Source of the DNA: an uncultured Clostridia bacterium | Lineage (GTDB): Bacteria > Bacillota > Clostridia > Christensenellales > Aristaeellaceae | Assembly: GCA_945928315.1 (NCBI GenBank) | Contig: CAMENN010000016.1 | Coordinates: forward strand, 1 to 35,492 | Direction: 5' to 3' | DNA length: 35,492 nucleotides | Shown here: one piece after another, positions 1 through 8,018 of the stretch | Layout of the letters: every line of letters begins with the position of its first letter | Position numbering within the stretch: the stretch's first letter is position 1 | The notes under the pieces: generated by a model | Told to the model about the DNA's origin: nothing | Databases searched by the model: none | Seen by the model: only the letters and a program-made list of their open reading frames with translations | Program-made: the position numbers and the translations under genes

Positions 1-39
1 GGCTCCGGTCCCAGGCTAGGGGTTTGGGGGACTGGAGCC
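1..39. repeat. Imperfect inverted repeat (hairpin)
   Basis: GGCTCC-g-GTCCC at the left pairs with GGGAC-t-GGAGCC at the right, giving a stem of about 12 bp around a G-rich loop. No U-tail follows, so it does not look like a terminator. It begins at the window edge and may be part of a longer element. It belongs to the same gene-free, hairpin-rich stretch (1-340) as the next two entries. Confidence 0.5.
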
Positions 40-74
40 GAGCGCGCCCTGTGGGACCGAAGCCGAGCGCGCCC
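37..74. repeat. Short direct repeat, two copies
   Basis: GCCGAGCGCGCCC occurs at 37-49 and again at 62-74, a 25-bp period. It lies inside the non-coding left edge. No convincing gene was found in 1-340 on either strand: the open frames there have no ribosome binding site and read through the repeats. Confidence 0.55.
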
Positions 75-84
75 AGAGGGCGAA

Positions 85-288
85 GAAGCGAGGCGGAGCG
101 TCGGGAACTGCAAGGAGCACCGCCTGCGGTGCGACTATGCAGGCTCCCCGGATCGATGAAGCGAGGCGGAACGTCGGAAACGGAAAGGAGCGCTTGCGCG
201 ACTATTCCGTTTCCCGGCCTGAAATCCCCCATCGTCCCCATACGAAGCCAAAACGAAAGCCGCAGCGGAGCGAAGCGACTATTGCGGC
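85..288 (+). repeat. Three structured repeats with a GGA/GACTA internal loop
   Basis: Units 1 and 2 start with the same direct repeat (GAAGCGAGGCGG, at 85 and 158, period 73). Each of three units then folds as an outer stem, GGA, an inner hairpin starting GC and ending GC, GACTA, and the outer stem's other arm. Unit 1 has outer CTGCA/TGCAG (108-112/138-142) and inner GCACCGC/GCGGTGC. Unit 2 has outer GGAAACGGAA/TTCCGTTTCC (176-185/205-214) and inner GCGC/GCGC. Unit 3 has outer GCCGCA/TGCGGC (259-264/283-288) and a short GC-GAA-GC inner loop. Stem sequences differ while pairing is kept. The conserved loop can form tandem sheared G.A pairs. The family is not recognised. Confidence 0.55.
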
Positions 289-344
289 TGCGCCAACGTC
301 GCTTGAAGCCGCCGCTTATCCACACAAGCCCCTTGGAAATGCAC

Positions 345-388
345 AAAAAACGCTCATCTCCCCCATTCTGTGGGAGACGAGCGTTTTT
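345..388 (-). terminator. Rho-independent terminator of the metal-efflux operon
   Basis: A 13-bp stem with one mismatch (350-362 with 372-384) has A-runs on its left and T-runs on its right, so it can end transcription in both directions. It lies just downstream of the minus-strand ArsR-family gene stop and closes the operon that starts near 2970. Confidence 0.85.
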
Positions 389-412
389 CTTCGCCTTTTG
401 GCAGAAATGCCC

Positions 413-775
413 TTATTCCTCCTCGATATGCTCGAGGCCCTGATCGATGATCGTGCGCACATGGCCGTCCGCCAGCGAGTAGAAGATCGACTTCCCCTCG
501 CGCCGGCTCTTGACCAGCTTGTTCTGCTTGAGAATCCGCAGCTGATGCGACACCGCGCTCTGCGTCATGCCCAGCGCCGCCGCCAGATCGCACACGCACA
601 CCTCCGCCTCAAAGAGCACAAACAGAATCCGGATGCGCGTGGAATCGCCGAACACCTTGAACAGCTCCGACAGGTCGTAAAGCGCCTCTTCCTCGGGCAT
701 CTTTTCGCGCACCAGCGCCAGCAGCTCCTCATGGACCTCCGTCGCCTCGCAGCACTCGTACTCGATTTTCTTCAT
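413..775 (-). CDS. ArsR/SmtB-family metal-sensing repressor, CadC-like
   Basis: A 120-residue winged-helix repressor expected to bind the operator at 2943-2964 and to release it when zinc, cadmium or lead binds. The core from about residue 36 to 101 has the ArsR helix-turn-helix (GMTQSAVSHQLRILK). Both known metal sites of the family are visible: an alpha3N-type cysteine set (C8, C9 and C60-V-C62) and an alpha5 site D103-x-H105 ... H116-xx-E119, with the same spacing as the zinc site of SmtB and CadC. It is the last gene of the operon, 13 nt after the ATPase stop, with a GAAGGGA ribosome binding site. Metal specificity is inferred from the residues; that it represses its own operon is inferred from the operator. 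Confidence 0.93.
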   Translation of the reverse strand: MKKIEYECCEATEVHEELLALVREKMPEEEALYDLSELFKVFGDSTRIRILFVLFEAEVCVCDLAAALGMTQSAVSHQLRILKQNKLVKSRREGKSIFYSLADGHVRTIIDQGLEHIEEE

Positions 776-788
776 GACCGTTCCCTTC

Positions 789-2657
789 TCACACCCTCGG
801 CGTGCGCATCGCGCGGATCGCGTTGAGCACCGCGATGACCATCACGCCCACGTCGGCGAAGATCGCCGCCCACATGCCCGCGATGCCCAGCGCGCCCAGC
901 ACAAGGCAGACCGCCTTCACGCCGATGGCAAACACGATGTTCTGGTAGACGATGCGCAGGCACTTCTTCGCAATCGCGATGGCCGCGGCAATCTTGCGCG
1001 GATCGTCGTCCATGAGCACGACGTCCGCCGCCTCAATCGCCGCATCGGAGCCGAGCGCGCCCATCGCGATGCCCACGTCCGCGCGGGAGAGCACCGGCGC
1101 GTCGTTGATGCCGTCGCCGACAAACGCCACCATCTCGCCCCTGCTCTTGCCCGCGAGGATCTCCTCCACGCGGGTCACCTTGTCCGCCGGAAGCAGCCCG
1201 CTGTGCACCTCGTCGATGCCAAGCTCCGCCACCACCTGCTGCGCGACCGCGTCGCGGTCGCCGGTCAGCATCACCGTGCGCGTCACGCCCACGCGGTGCA
1301 GCGCCGCAATCGCGTCCTTCGCGCCGGGCTTGACCTGGTCGGCGATCAGGATGCAGCCGGCATACGCGCCGTCCACGGCGACATGCACGACCGTGCCCAC
1401 GCCCTCGCAGGGCTTGGCCTCAACGCCCATGCGCGCCATCAGCCGTTCGTTGCCCGCGGCGACCAGACGCCCATCGACCTTTGCCGTCACGCCGTGGCCG
1501 CTGATCTCCTCCACGTCGCAGACGCGCGCGGCGTCGATCGCCTGCCCATACGCCTTTTTGAGGCTCTGGCTGATCGGATGGGACGAATAGCTCTCCGCCA
1601 GCGCGGCCAGCTCGATCAGCTGTGCCTCGCTCATTCCCTCCGGGTAGACGCCGCTGACGGCGAACACGCCGCGCGTCATGGTGCCGGTCTTGTCAAAGAC
1701 GACGGTCTTCGTCCGGGAGAGCGCCTCGAGGAAGTTGGAGCCCTTGACCAGCACGCCGTCGCGGCTCGCGCCGCCGATGCCCGCAAAGAAGCTCAGCGGG
1801 ATCGAGACGACCAGCGCGCACGGACAGCTGATGACCAGGAACGTCAGCGCGCGCAGCACCCACTCGCCAAGCTGCGCCTCCATGCCCATGGCCAGCCGCA
1901 CGACGGGCGGCAGGACCGCCAGCGCCACCGCGCCATAGCACACGGCCGGTGTGTACACGCGGGCAAACCTGGTGATGAAGTTCTCCGGCGCGGACTTGCG
2001 GGAGCTGGCGTTCTCCACCAGCTCGAGGATCTTCGACACGGTGGATTCGCCGAACTCGCGCGTGGTGCGGATGCGCAGCAGGCCGCTCATGTTCACGCAG
2101 CCGCTGATGACCTCGTCGCCCTCCTGCACCTCGCGCGGCAGGCTCTCGCCGGTGAGCGCGCTAGTGTTGAGCGTCGCATGGCCCTCGACGATCACGCCGT
2201 CAATGGGCACCTTCTCGCCCGGGCGCACGACGATCACGCTGCCCACGCCGACCTCGTCCGGATCAACCTGCGTCAGTTCGCCGTCCCCGCCCTCGATGTT
2301 GGCGTAGTCCGGGCGGATGTCCATCAGCGCGCTGATGTTCTGGCGGCTCCTGCCGACGGCGTAGCTCTGGAACAGCTCGCCAATCTGGTAAAAGAGCATG
2401 ACCGCGACGCCCTCGGCGTAGTCGCCCAGCGCGATCGCGCCGACGGTCGCCACCGCCATGAGGAAGTTCTCGTCGAACGGCTGGCGGTTTTTGACGCCCT
2501 TGACAGCCTTGATCAGGATGTCATAGCCGACGACCGCGTACGGAATCATGTACAGGAGAAAGCGCAGCGCCCCCTGCACGGGCACAAAGTGCAGCACGAG
2601 GAGCAGCGCCGCAGCCGCCAGAATCCGCCAGAGCATCCTTTTCTGTTTCCGGTTCAT
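789..2657 (-). CDS. Zinc/cadmium/lead-translocating P-type ATPase (P1B-2)
   Basis: A 622-residue membrane pump that exports divalent metal using ATP. Visible motifs in order: TGES actuator (169-172), CPC in the transport helix (278-280), DKTGT phosphorylation site with D322, SHP (359-361, H360), GDGIND hinge (514-519), and K581 with D602 in the last helices, the 21-residue spacing typical of ZntA/CadA zinc pumps. The start at 2657 follows a GGGAGG site 8 nt upstream; an earlier in-frame ATG at 2720 would overlap the preceding gene. Unlike most ZntA/CadA pumps it has no N-terminal HMA domain: the protein begins almost at the first membrane helix, and the HMA domain is a separate gene immediately upstream. 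This fits zinc/cadmium efflux; cadA-like is the nearest description. Confidence 0.95.
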   Translation of the reverse strand: MNRKQKRMLWRILAAAALLLVLHFVPVQGALRFLLYMIPYAVVGYDILIKAVKGVKNRQPFDENFLMAVATVGAIALGDYAEGVAVMLFYQIGELFQSYAVGRSRQNISALMDIRPDYANIEGGDGELTQVDPDEVGVGSVIVVRPGEKVPIDGVIVEGHATLNTSALTGESLPREVQEGDEVISGCVNMSGLLRIRTTREFGESTVSKILELVENASSRKSAPENFITRFARVYTPAVCYGAVALAVLPPVVRLAMGMEAQLGEWVLRALTFLVISCPCALVVSIPLSFFAGIGGASRDGVLVKGSNFLEALSRTKTVVFDKTGTMTRGVFAVSGVYPEGMSEAQLIELAALAESYSSHPISQSLKKAYGQAIDAARVCDVEEISGHGVTAKVDGRLVAAGNERLMARMGVEAKPCEGVGTVVHVAVDGAYAGCILIADQVKPGAKDAIAALHRVGVTRTVMLTGDRDAVAQQVVAELGIDEVHSGLLPADKVTRVEEILAGKSRGEMVAFVGDGINDAPVLSRADVGIAMGALGSDAAIEAADVVLMDDDPRKIAAAIAIAKKCLRIVYQNIVFAIGVKAVCLVLGALGIAGMWAAIFADVGVMVIAVLNAIRAMRTPRV

Positions 2658-2680
2658 CCCTTTTGCCTCCCTCGATCGGA

Positions 2681-2899
2681 TCAAAAGAAGATTTCGCAGT
2701 CGTCCTCCACGCGCTTGCACGCGGCGAGCACCTGCGGCATGACCGCCTTCGGGTCCGCGCCGTCCTCAAACTCGACGGCCATCTTGAGCGTCATGAAGTT
2801 CACCGTCGCGCTCTTCACGCCCCCGGTCCGCTTCGCAGCCTCCTCCATCTTCGCCGCGCAGTTCGCGCAGTCCACCTCGATCTTGTACGTCTTCTTCAT
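2681..2899 (-). CDS. Stand-alone heavy-metal-associated (HMA) domain protein
   Basis: A 72-residue single HMA domain with the metal site D10-C11-A-N-C14, the DCxxC form found in N-terminal domains of zinc/cadmium ATPases. It also ends with two cysteines in its last 14 residues. The start at 2899 follows AAAGGA; the in-frame ATG at 2938 lies 39 nt further upstream, close to the operator. It is the first gene of the operon and its stop lies 23 nt before the ATPase start. It probably hands metal to the ATPase in trans, replacing the domain the ATPase lacks. Copper chaperones (CopZ) have the same fold but usually a GMTCxxC motif, so copper is less likely. Confidence 0.9.
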   Translation of the reverse strand: MKKTYKIEVDCANCAAKMEEAAKRTGGVKSATVNFMTLKMAVEFEDGADPKAVMPQVLAACKRVEDDCEIFF

Positions 2900-2942
2900 G
2901 GGGATCGTCCTTTCTGTCGGGCGCACCCGGCGTTTCATTTTT

Positions 2943-2964
2943 CATATGAACGATTATTCATATG
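2943..2964. promoter_or_regulatory. ArsR/SmtB-type operator, perfect inverted repeat
   Basis: CATATGAA - 6 bp - TTCATATG is a perfect 8-bp inverted repeat. It resembles the AT-rich operators bound by SmtB, CzrA and CadC. It lies just downstream of the -10 box of the minus-strand promoter, over or right after the expected transcription start, where a bound repressor would block the operon. Confidence 0.85.
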
Positions 2965-2973
2965 TTTAAGCTT

Positions 2974-3002
2974 ATTGTAGCACCGGATGCGGGCGTTGTC
3001 AA
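2974..3002 (-). promoter_or_regulatory. Promoter of the metal-efflux operon
   Basis: On the minus strand, -35 TTGACA (3002-2997), a 17-bp spacer and -10 TACAAT (2979-2974). This is a near-consensus housekeeping promoter, as expected for an operon controlled by a repressor rather than an activator. Confidence 0.85.
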
Positions 3003-3058
3003 CAGCTTTTTGCGGTTTTCATCAAAAACGGGGAGAAACCGTCCGGAAAAGCTCGTCC

Positions 3059-3087
3059 TTGCTGCACCCATGCCGCCATGCTATAAT
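3059..3087 (+). promoter_or_regulatory. Promoter of the acetyltransferase gene
   Basis: -35 TTGCTG (3059-3064), 17-bp spacer, -10 TATAAT (3082-3087), 25 nt upstream of the start codon. Confidence 0.75.
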
Positions 3088-3111
3088 GAACTCATCAACC
3101 AAGGAGGCCCC

Positions 3112-3882
3112 ATGGAACCGTCATTCATCACGCTCACGCCGGAAAATCTGGCGCAGGAGCACCTGTGCTGCATCATTCGCAGCAAAAAGCCGCACCCCGG
3201 CGTCGAGGCCAAGCGGCGCTGGCTCGCGGAGCGCATCCCGGAGGGACATGTCTTCCGCAAGCTGGACGTCAATGGCACGGTCTTCATCGAATACGCACCG
3301 CTGGAGACGGCGTGGGTACCCGTCGTGGGCGACAATTACCTCTATATCTACTGCCTGTGGGTGCTTGGCGAGTTCCGCGGCAAGGGCTATGCCCGCGCGC
3401 TCATGCAGTCCTGCATCGACGACGCCCGCGCGCAGGGCCGCTCCGGCATCTGCATGCTCGGCGCGGAGAAGCAAAAGGCCTGGCTCTCCGACCAGAGCTT
3501 CGCGCAGCGCTTCGGCTTCACGGCCGTGGACGGCGCGCCGAACGGCTATCAGCTGCTGGCGCTCTCCTTCGACGGCACAAAGCCGCAGTTCGCGCCCGGC
3601 GCAAAGGCCCAGCGCATCGACAGCCCGGAGCTGACCGTCTACTACAGCGACCAGTGCCCGTACATCGCGCAGAGCGTGGAGCTCGTGCGCAAAACCTGCG
3701 CCGAATGCGGCGTGCCGTTCCATCTCATCCGCGTGGACACGCTGGAAAAGGCGAAGGCACTGCCCTGCGTGTTCAACAACTGGGCGATGTTCATGAACGG
3801 TGAATTCGTCACGGTCAACCTGCCGGACGCCGCCGCGATCCGCCGCCTGCTCGCGAAGCGCGATGCGGAAAGCGGTCATTGA
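3112..3882 (+). CDS. GNAT N-acetyltransferase with YoaP-like C-terminal domain
   Basis: A 256-residue two-domain protein. Residues about 1-165 are a GNAT acetyltransferase fold with the acetyl-CoA loop motif EFRGKGYARALMQ. Residues about 172-250 (from ELTVYYSDQCPY) resemble the YoaP-like/thioredoxin-like C-terminal domain of Bacillus YoaP. That domain keeps one cysteine in the QCPY motif rather than a CxxC pair, so a redox role is doubtful. The start at 3112 is fixed by AAGGAGG at 3101-3107 and a promoter just upstream. The acetyl acceptor is unknown. The gene appears monocistronic, since the next gene has its own promoter overlapping this stop codon. Confidence 0.85.
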   Translation: MEPSFITLTPENLAQEHLCCIIRSKKPHPGVEAKRRWLAERIPEGHVFRKLDVNGTVFIEYAPLETAWVPVVGDNYLYIYCLWVLGEFRGKGYARALMQSCIDDARAQGRSGICMLGAEKQKAWLSDQSFAQRFGFTAVDGAPNGYQLLALSFDGTKPQFAPGAKAQRIDSPELTVYYSDQCPYIAQSVELVRKTCAECGVPFHLIRVDTLEKAKALPCVFNNWAMFMNGEFVTVNLPDAAAIRRLLAKRDAESGH

Positions 3883-3907
3883 CATTTCCCGCCAAAAGGA
3901 CTACACT
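3879..3907 (+). promoter_or_regulatory. Promoter of aminopeptidase C, overlapping the upstream stop codon
   Basis: -35 TTGACA (3879-3884), 17-bp spacer, -10 TACACT (3902-3907). The -35 box overlaps the TGA (3880-3882) of the acetyltransferase gene. Confidence 0.8.
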
Positions 3908-3944
3908 GGTCCCATCCCATATCACCCGGAAGGAGCATTTCACC

Positions 3945-5279
3945 ATGGAAGCTACGTCCATCACCTCCGAGCTGCTGGCGCGCTGGTCCGCGGATTACCG
4001 CGCCGACGACCGCCGTCAGCTCGCCACCCTTGCCCTCGCCAAGCACGACGTGAACGAGGTCGCCTTTGTCTCCGCCGGCGCGCAGGCCATGCGCCAGAAG
4101 TTCTCGCTGGAAATCAAGACCCTCGAGGTCACCAACCAGATGAATAGCGGCCGCTGCTGGCTCTTCGCCGCGACGAACGTCGTGCGCGAGGCCATCGCCC
4201 GCGAGCTGAACCTCGAAAAGTTCGAGCTCTCGCAGAGCTATCTCGCGTTCTGGGACAAGTTCGAGCGCGCCAACTACTTCCTCGAGAGCATCCTCGAGAC
4301 AGCCGATCTGCCCACGAGCGACCGCACCGTCTCCTTCATTCTCTCCACGGGCGTGCACGACGGCGGCCAGTGGGACATGTTCGTGAACATCGTGCGCAAG
4401 TACGGCCTCGTGCCCAAGGACGTCTATGACGAGACGTACCAGTCCAGCCACACGAACAGCATGAACGCCGCGCTCAACCGCAGCCTCACCGTCACGGCCA
4501 TCCGCCTGCGCGCCATGGTTGCCGCGGGCGAATCCGCTGAGGCGATCAAGGCGGTCAAGGACGAGGCGCTCGGCCGCGTCTACGGCTTCCTGTGCAGCTG
4601 CTACGGCGAGCCGCCGCGCGCGTTTGACTTCGAGTATGTGGACAAGGACGGTATCTACCACATCGAAAAGGGCCTGACGCCCCGCGCGTTTGCCGCGCGC
4701 TATGCCGACGACATGCTGGGCAGGACCGTCAGCATCATCAACGCGCCGACGAAGGACAAGCCCTTCCACAAAACCTACACCATCCGCCTGCTGGGCAACG
4801 TGGTCGGCGGCAACGACGTGCGCCACCTGAACCTGGCGATGGACGAGTTCAAGGCCGCGATCATCGCGCAGCTTCGTGCGGGCAAGGTCGTCTGGTTCGG
4901 CAGCGACGTGGGCAAGTTCGGCGAGCGCAAGCTGGGCATCTGGGACGACGGCTGCTTCAACCTGCCGCTGCTCACCGGCCTGCCGATGGAGATGAGCAAG
5001 GCCGACGGCCTCGACTACGGCTACGCGGCGATGAACCACGCGATGGTCATCACCGGCGTGAACCTCGAGGACGGCAAGCCGACCCGCTGGAAGATCGAGA
5101 ACAGCTGGGGCGACGAGCGCGGCGAGAAGGGCTATTACGTCTGCTCAGACAGCTGGTTCGACGAATACGTCTATCAGGCCGCGGTCGAACGCGAGTACCT
5201 GGGCGAGCTGGCTGCCTGCTGCGACGCCGAGCCGACCGTGCTCGAGCCGTGGGACCCGATGGGCACGCTGGCCCGCTGA
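3945..5279 (+). CDS. pepC: Aminopeptidase C (bleomycin hydrolase family, peptidase C1B)
   Basis: A 444-residue cytoplasmic cysteine aminopeptidase that trims N-terminal residues from peptides. The papain-type triad is visible: C71 in NSGRCWLF, H365 in MNHAMVITG and N386 in IENSWG, together with the typical YLAFWDKFERANYFLE segment. Length matches PepC and bleomycin hydrolase (about 440-455 residues). The start at 3945 is chosen because GGAAGGAG (3928-3935) lies 9 nt upstream; the open frame extends further upstream, but that part overlaps the promoter. It is followed by its own terminator, so it is a single-gene unit for peptide turnover. Confidence 0.96.
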   Translation: MEATSITSELLARWSADYRADDRRQLATLALAKHDVNEVAFVSAGAQAMRQKFSLEIKTLEVTNQMNSGRCWLFAATNVVREAIARELNLEKFELSQSYLAFWDKFERANYFLESILETADLPTSDRTVSFILSTGVHDGGQWDMFVNIVRKYGLVPKDVYDETYQSSHTNSMNAALNRSLTVTAIRLRAMVAAGESAEAIKAVKDEALGRVYGFLCSCYGEPPRAFDFEYVDKDGIYHIEKGLTPRAFAARYADDMLGRTVSIINAPTKDKPFHKTYTIRLLGNVVGGNDVRHLNLAMDEFKAAIIAQLRAGKVVWFGSDVGKFGERKLGIWDDGCFNLPLLTGLPMEMSKADGLDYGYAAMNHAMVITGVNLEDGKPTRWKIENSWGDERGEKGYYVCSDSWFDEYVYQAAVEREYLGELAACCDAEPTVLEPWDPMGTLAR

Positions 5280-5285
5280 ACAGAC

Positions 5286-5339
5286 AGGGCGCTGAGCGCA
5301 GATGCTCCTTGGGAGTGGTGCGCATCAGCGCCCTTTTTT
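5286..5339 (+). terminator. Rho-independent terminator after pepC
   Basis: AGGGCGCTGA pairs with TCAGCGCCCT across an internally structured loop, followed by TTTTTT. It starts 7 nt after the stop codon. Confidence 0.9.
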
Positions 5340-5693
5340 CGCACGCTTGAATCGATCTGTCTTTTTTATTGATAGTTGATCTTTCATAAAGCTTTCGGCA
5401 TTTTCCTTCATGCGGAAGCGGGACCTGCTTGTGTTTCCCTCTCCTGTGCGGCAGCTCCGCCCTGTCCGCAATAAACAAACCCCGTAGACTCATTGGGATT
5501 TCTTATCATCCCGCATCCGTTTTTGTCCTGATTTTACATCATTTTTATCATTTATTTACACATTTCTCACAATATCCCCGCCCGTCATTAGTTTTTCTTT
5601 GGATTCCATCGCGAATTATCATTTGTCATTTGGCCCTTGTCCCGCTATAATGGCACCACATCAAGAAGCGCCGCAAAAAGGGAGGGCCTGTTT
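5340..5693. other. Intergenic region, AT-richer than its surroundings
   Basis: About 350 bp with no supportable gene. It is T-rich on the plus strand and holds the promoter of the MATE gene: -35 TTGTCA (5623-5628), 17-bp spacer, -10 TATAAT (5646-5651). The long leader position and the LysR gene in the same unit make this the place to look for a LysR binding site, but I could not single out a clear T-N11-A palindrome. Confidence 0.6.
5623..5651 (+). promoter_or_regulatory. Promoter of the MATE-LysR unit
   Basis: TTGTCA - 17 bp - TATAAT, close to consensus, 42 nt upstream of the MATE start codon. Confidence 0.75.
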
Positions 5694-7088
5694 ATGAAGG
5701 AAAACACCAAAGAACATGCATTGTTTGAAAGTAGCCCGATTCCGCTGGCTATCCTTCGTCTGGCTCTGCCCACGGTCATCGGTCAGGCGATACTCGTCAT
5801 CTACAACATGGCCGACACGTTCTTTATCGGCCTCACCGGCAGCGACGCGATGGTCAGCGCCGTCACGGTCTGCACCCCGGCCTTCATGTTCCTCTCGGCG
5901 ATCTCGAATCTCTTCGGTGTCGGCGGCTCCAGCGTCATTTCCCGCTCGCTGGGATGCCGCCTGACGGACCGCGCCCAGCGCACCTCTGCGTTTGCCTTCT
6001 GGGGCTGCCTGCTCACGACAATGCTGTACGCCTTGGGCGTCTGGCTGCTGCTCGACCCATTCATTGACGCACTCGGCGGATCGGACGCCGCCGTGCACGC
6101 TCATGCGCGCGGCTATCTGATCATCACTGTCGTGCTCGGCGGGCTGTGCACCTCCATGAGTGCCCTGCTGGCCCACCTCGTCCGCTCGGAGGGGCGCAGC
6201 ACACAGTCCAGCATCGGCATCGTGCTCGGCGGGCTGCTCAACATCGTGCTTGACCCGCTGTTCATGTTCGTGCTGCTGCCGCGCGGACAGGAGATCCTCG
6301 GCGCGGCCATCGCCACGACGCTTTCCAACCTGCTCTCCACGCTCTATTTCGCGCTGCTGCTTCGCCGTATGCGCAGGAACACGGTGCTCAGCGTGCGCCC
6401 CATGCCCGGGATGTTCTCGCAGGGCATTCCCTCCGCGGTACTCAGCTGCGGACTGCCCGCCTGCCTGATGACGCTGTTTGAAAACATCTCCTACGCCGTA
6501 CTCGACCACCTCATCGCGCTCAACGGCGTCGCGATGCAGGCCGGACTCGGCGTGGCCAAGAAGGTCAACATGCTCGCCCACAGCATCGTGCGCGGCATGG
6601 CGCAGGGCGTGCTCCCGCTCGTCAGCTACAGCTATGCCTCCGGCAATCACGTCCGCATGCGCCGCGCGGAGACGCTTTCCATGATCATCTCCGTTGCGCT
6701 GGCCTCCGCCTGCATGGCCGTCTGCCTGCTCTTCAGCGAGCCGCTCATCACGTTGTTCATCCCGCACGGCACGCAGTCCGTGCACTGCGGCGCGCGTTTC
6801 CTGCGCATCCTGTGCATCGGCGGTCCGTTCTCCGCCTGCGCATACGCCATCATCAGCTTCTTCCAGGCGGTGGGCTGCGGCCTGCGTTCCTTTGTGCTCG
6901 CCATCCTGCGCAAGGGGCTGCTGGATATCCCGCTCATGTTCCTGCTGCGCGGTATCTCCCCCGTCTTCGGCATCGTCTGGGCGACCCCCATCACCGACGT
7001 CGTCTGCTGTGTCGTCTCACTGCTGATGTTCTTCTCGTTCCTGCGGGCACATCACCCGCAGCCCGCGCCCGTTCCGGCGCTCGACTGA
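5694..7088 (+). CDS. MATE-family efflux transporter
   Basis: A 464-residue integral membrane protein with about 12 hydrophobic segments. It begins with the MATE pattern of a short polar N-terminus (LFESSPIPLAILRLALPTV) and the NMADTFFIGL motif in the first helices, which is characteristic of DinF/NorM-type multidrug and metabolite exporters driven by Na+ or H+. The start at 5694 follows GGGAGG at 5680-5685; a 5' extension in frame would run into the promoter. A LysR gene follows 15 nt later in the same direction and probably regulates it. The substrate cannot be told from sequence. Confidence 0.93.
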   Translation: MKENTKEHALFESSPIPLAILRLALPTVIGQAILVIYNMADTFFIGLTGSDAMVSAVTVCTPAFMFLSAISNLFGVGGSSVISRSLGCRLTDRAQRTSAFAFWGCLLTTMLYALGVWLLLDPFIDALGGSDAAVHAHARGYLIITVVLGGLCTSMSALLAHLVRSEGRSTQSSIGIVLGGLLNIVLDPLFMFVLLPRGQEILGAAIATTLSNLLSTLYFALLLRRMRRNTVLSVRPMPGMFSQGIPSAVLSCGLPACLMTLFENISYAVLDHLIALNGVAMQAGLGVAKKVNMLAHSIVRGMAQGVLPLVSYSYASGNHVRMRRAETLSMIISVALASACMAVCLLFSEPLITLFIPHGTQSVHCGARFLRILCIGGPFSACAYAIISFFQAVGCGLRSFVLAILRKGLLDIPLMFLLRGISPVFGIVWATPITDVVCCVVSLLMFFSFLRAHHPQPAPVPALD

Positions 7089-7103
7089 GAAAGGAGGACA
7101 ATC

Positions 7104-8018
7104 ATGATCGATCCCAAGCTAGTCTCGCTGCTCGAGGTCTGTGAAACCGGCAACTTCACCCGCGCCGCCGAGCACCTTTCCCTCACCCAGCCCGCGGTCA
7201 GCCAGCACATCCATGCGCTGGAACAGGAGTTGGGCGTGCACATCTTCGAGCGAAGCAACAACGCCCTGCACACCACGCGCGAGGGTGAAATCGTCGTCAA
7301 ATACGCCAAGCGCATGATGGCACTCCAGCGCAATATGCTTACCGCACTGACCAGCGAACGCGAGCAGATTGCCTCACTGACCGTGGGCATTACGCACACG
7401 GCGGAGAGCAATGCCATCGCGGAGGCCCTGGCGCGCTACGTGGAACTGCACGAGAATGTGACCATCAAGATCATCACCAGTTCGGTCGATAAGCTCTGCG
7501 GCATGCTCAAGAATTTCGAGATTGATTTCGCCATTATCGACGGCAAGAAGCCCGACCCCGCGTTCCGCTATCTGATGCTCGACACCGACAGCCTGATGCT
7601 CATCGTTTCCCCCGAGCACCGGCTTGCGCGGAGCGCAAGCGTCACCATCGATGATCTGCTGCACGAGAAGCTCATCCTGCGCCTGCCCAATTCCAGCACG
7701 CGCAAGCTGTTTACCTCCGCGCTCGAGTGCCAGGGGCTGAGCCTGCGCGGTTTCAACGTCGTGCTGGAAATCGACAACATTGCGACCATCAAGGATCTGA
7801 TCCGCCGGGACTTCGGCGTCTCCGTCCTCGCCCGCAGCGCATGCATGGACGAGATCAGCAAGCACAAGCTCGTCGCGCTGCCGATCAACAACCTGCCGAT
7901 GATGATGGAAACCAACCTCGTCTGTCCGCCCGATTTTGACCATCCGGAGCTGCTCTCGGAAATTGTGCGCTGCTACCACGAGACGCTCGGCGGTCCGAAG
8001 GCCGGTGCAGCCCGGTGA
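7104..8018 (+). CDS. LysR-family transcriptional regulator
   Basis: A 304-residue regulator. Residues about 3-62 are the LysR winged helix (helix-turn-helix around 16-40, TRAAEHLSLTQPAVSQHI), followed by a linker and a type-2 periplasmic-binding-fold effector domain from about residue 90 (TVGITHTAESNAIAEAL). A strong AAAGGAGG site precedes the ATG. It is co-transcribed with the MATE gene, so an obvious role is effector-dependent control of that exporter. Its stop codon overlaps the GTG start of the next ORF (GTGA), which suggests translational coupling. The effector is unknown. Confidence 0.93.
   Translation: MIDPKLVSLLEVCETGNFTRAAEHLSLTQPAVSQHIHALEQELGVHIFERSNNALHTTREGEIVVKYAKRMMALQRNMLTALTSEREQIASLTVGITHTAESNAIAEALARYVELHENVTIKIITSSVDKLCGMLKNFEIDFAIIDGKKPDPAFRYLMLDTDSLMLIVSPEHRLARSASVTIDDLLHEKLILRLPNSSTRKLFTSALECQGLSLRGFNVVLEIDNIATIKDLIRRDFGVSVLARSACMDEISKHKLVALPINNLPMMMETNLVCPPDFDHPELLSEIVRCYHETLGGPKAGAAR

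Noticed and set aside
774-2969. Plus-strand ORF of 731 residues
   Set aside because: It is antisense to the P-type ATPase, with composition (Arg, Ala, His, Asp rich) typical of the shadow of a GC-rich gene and no ribosome binding site.
5050-5493. Minus-strand ORF of 147 residues across the pepC end
   Set aside because: Half is antisense to pepC and the rest crosses the pepC terminator; it shows no family motif.
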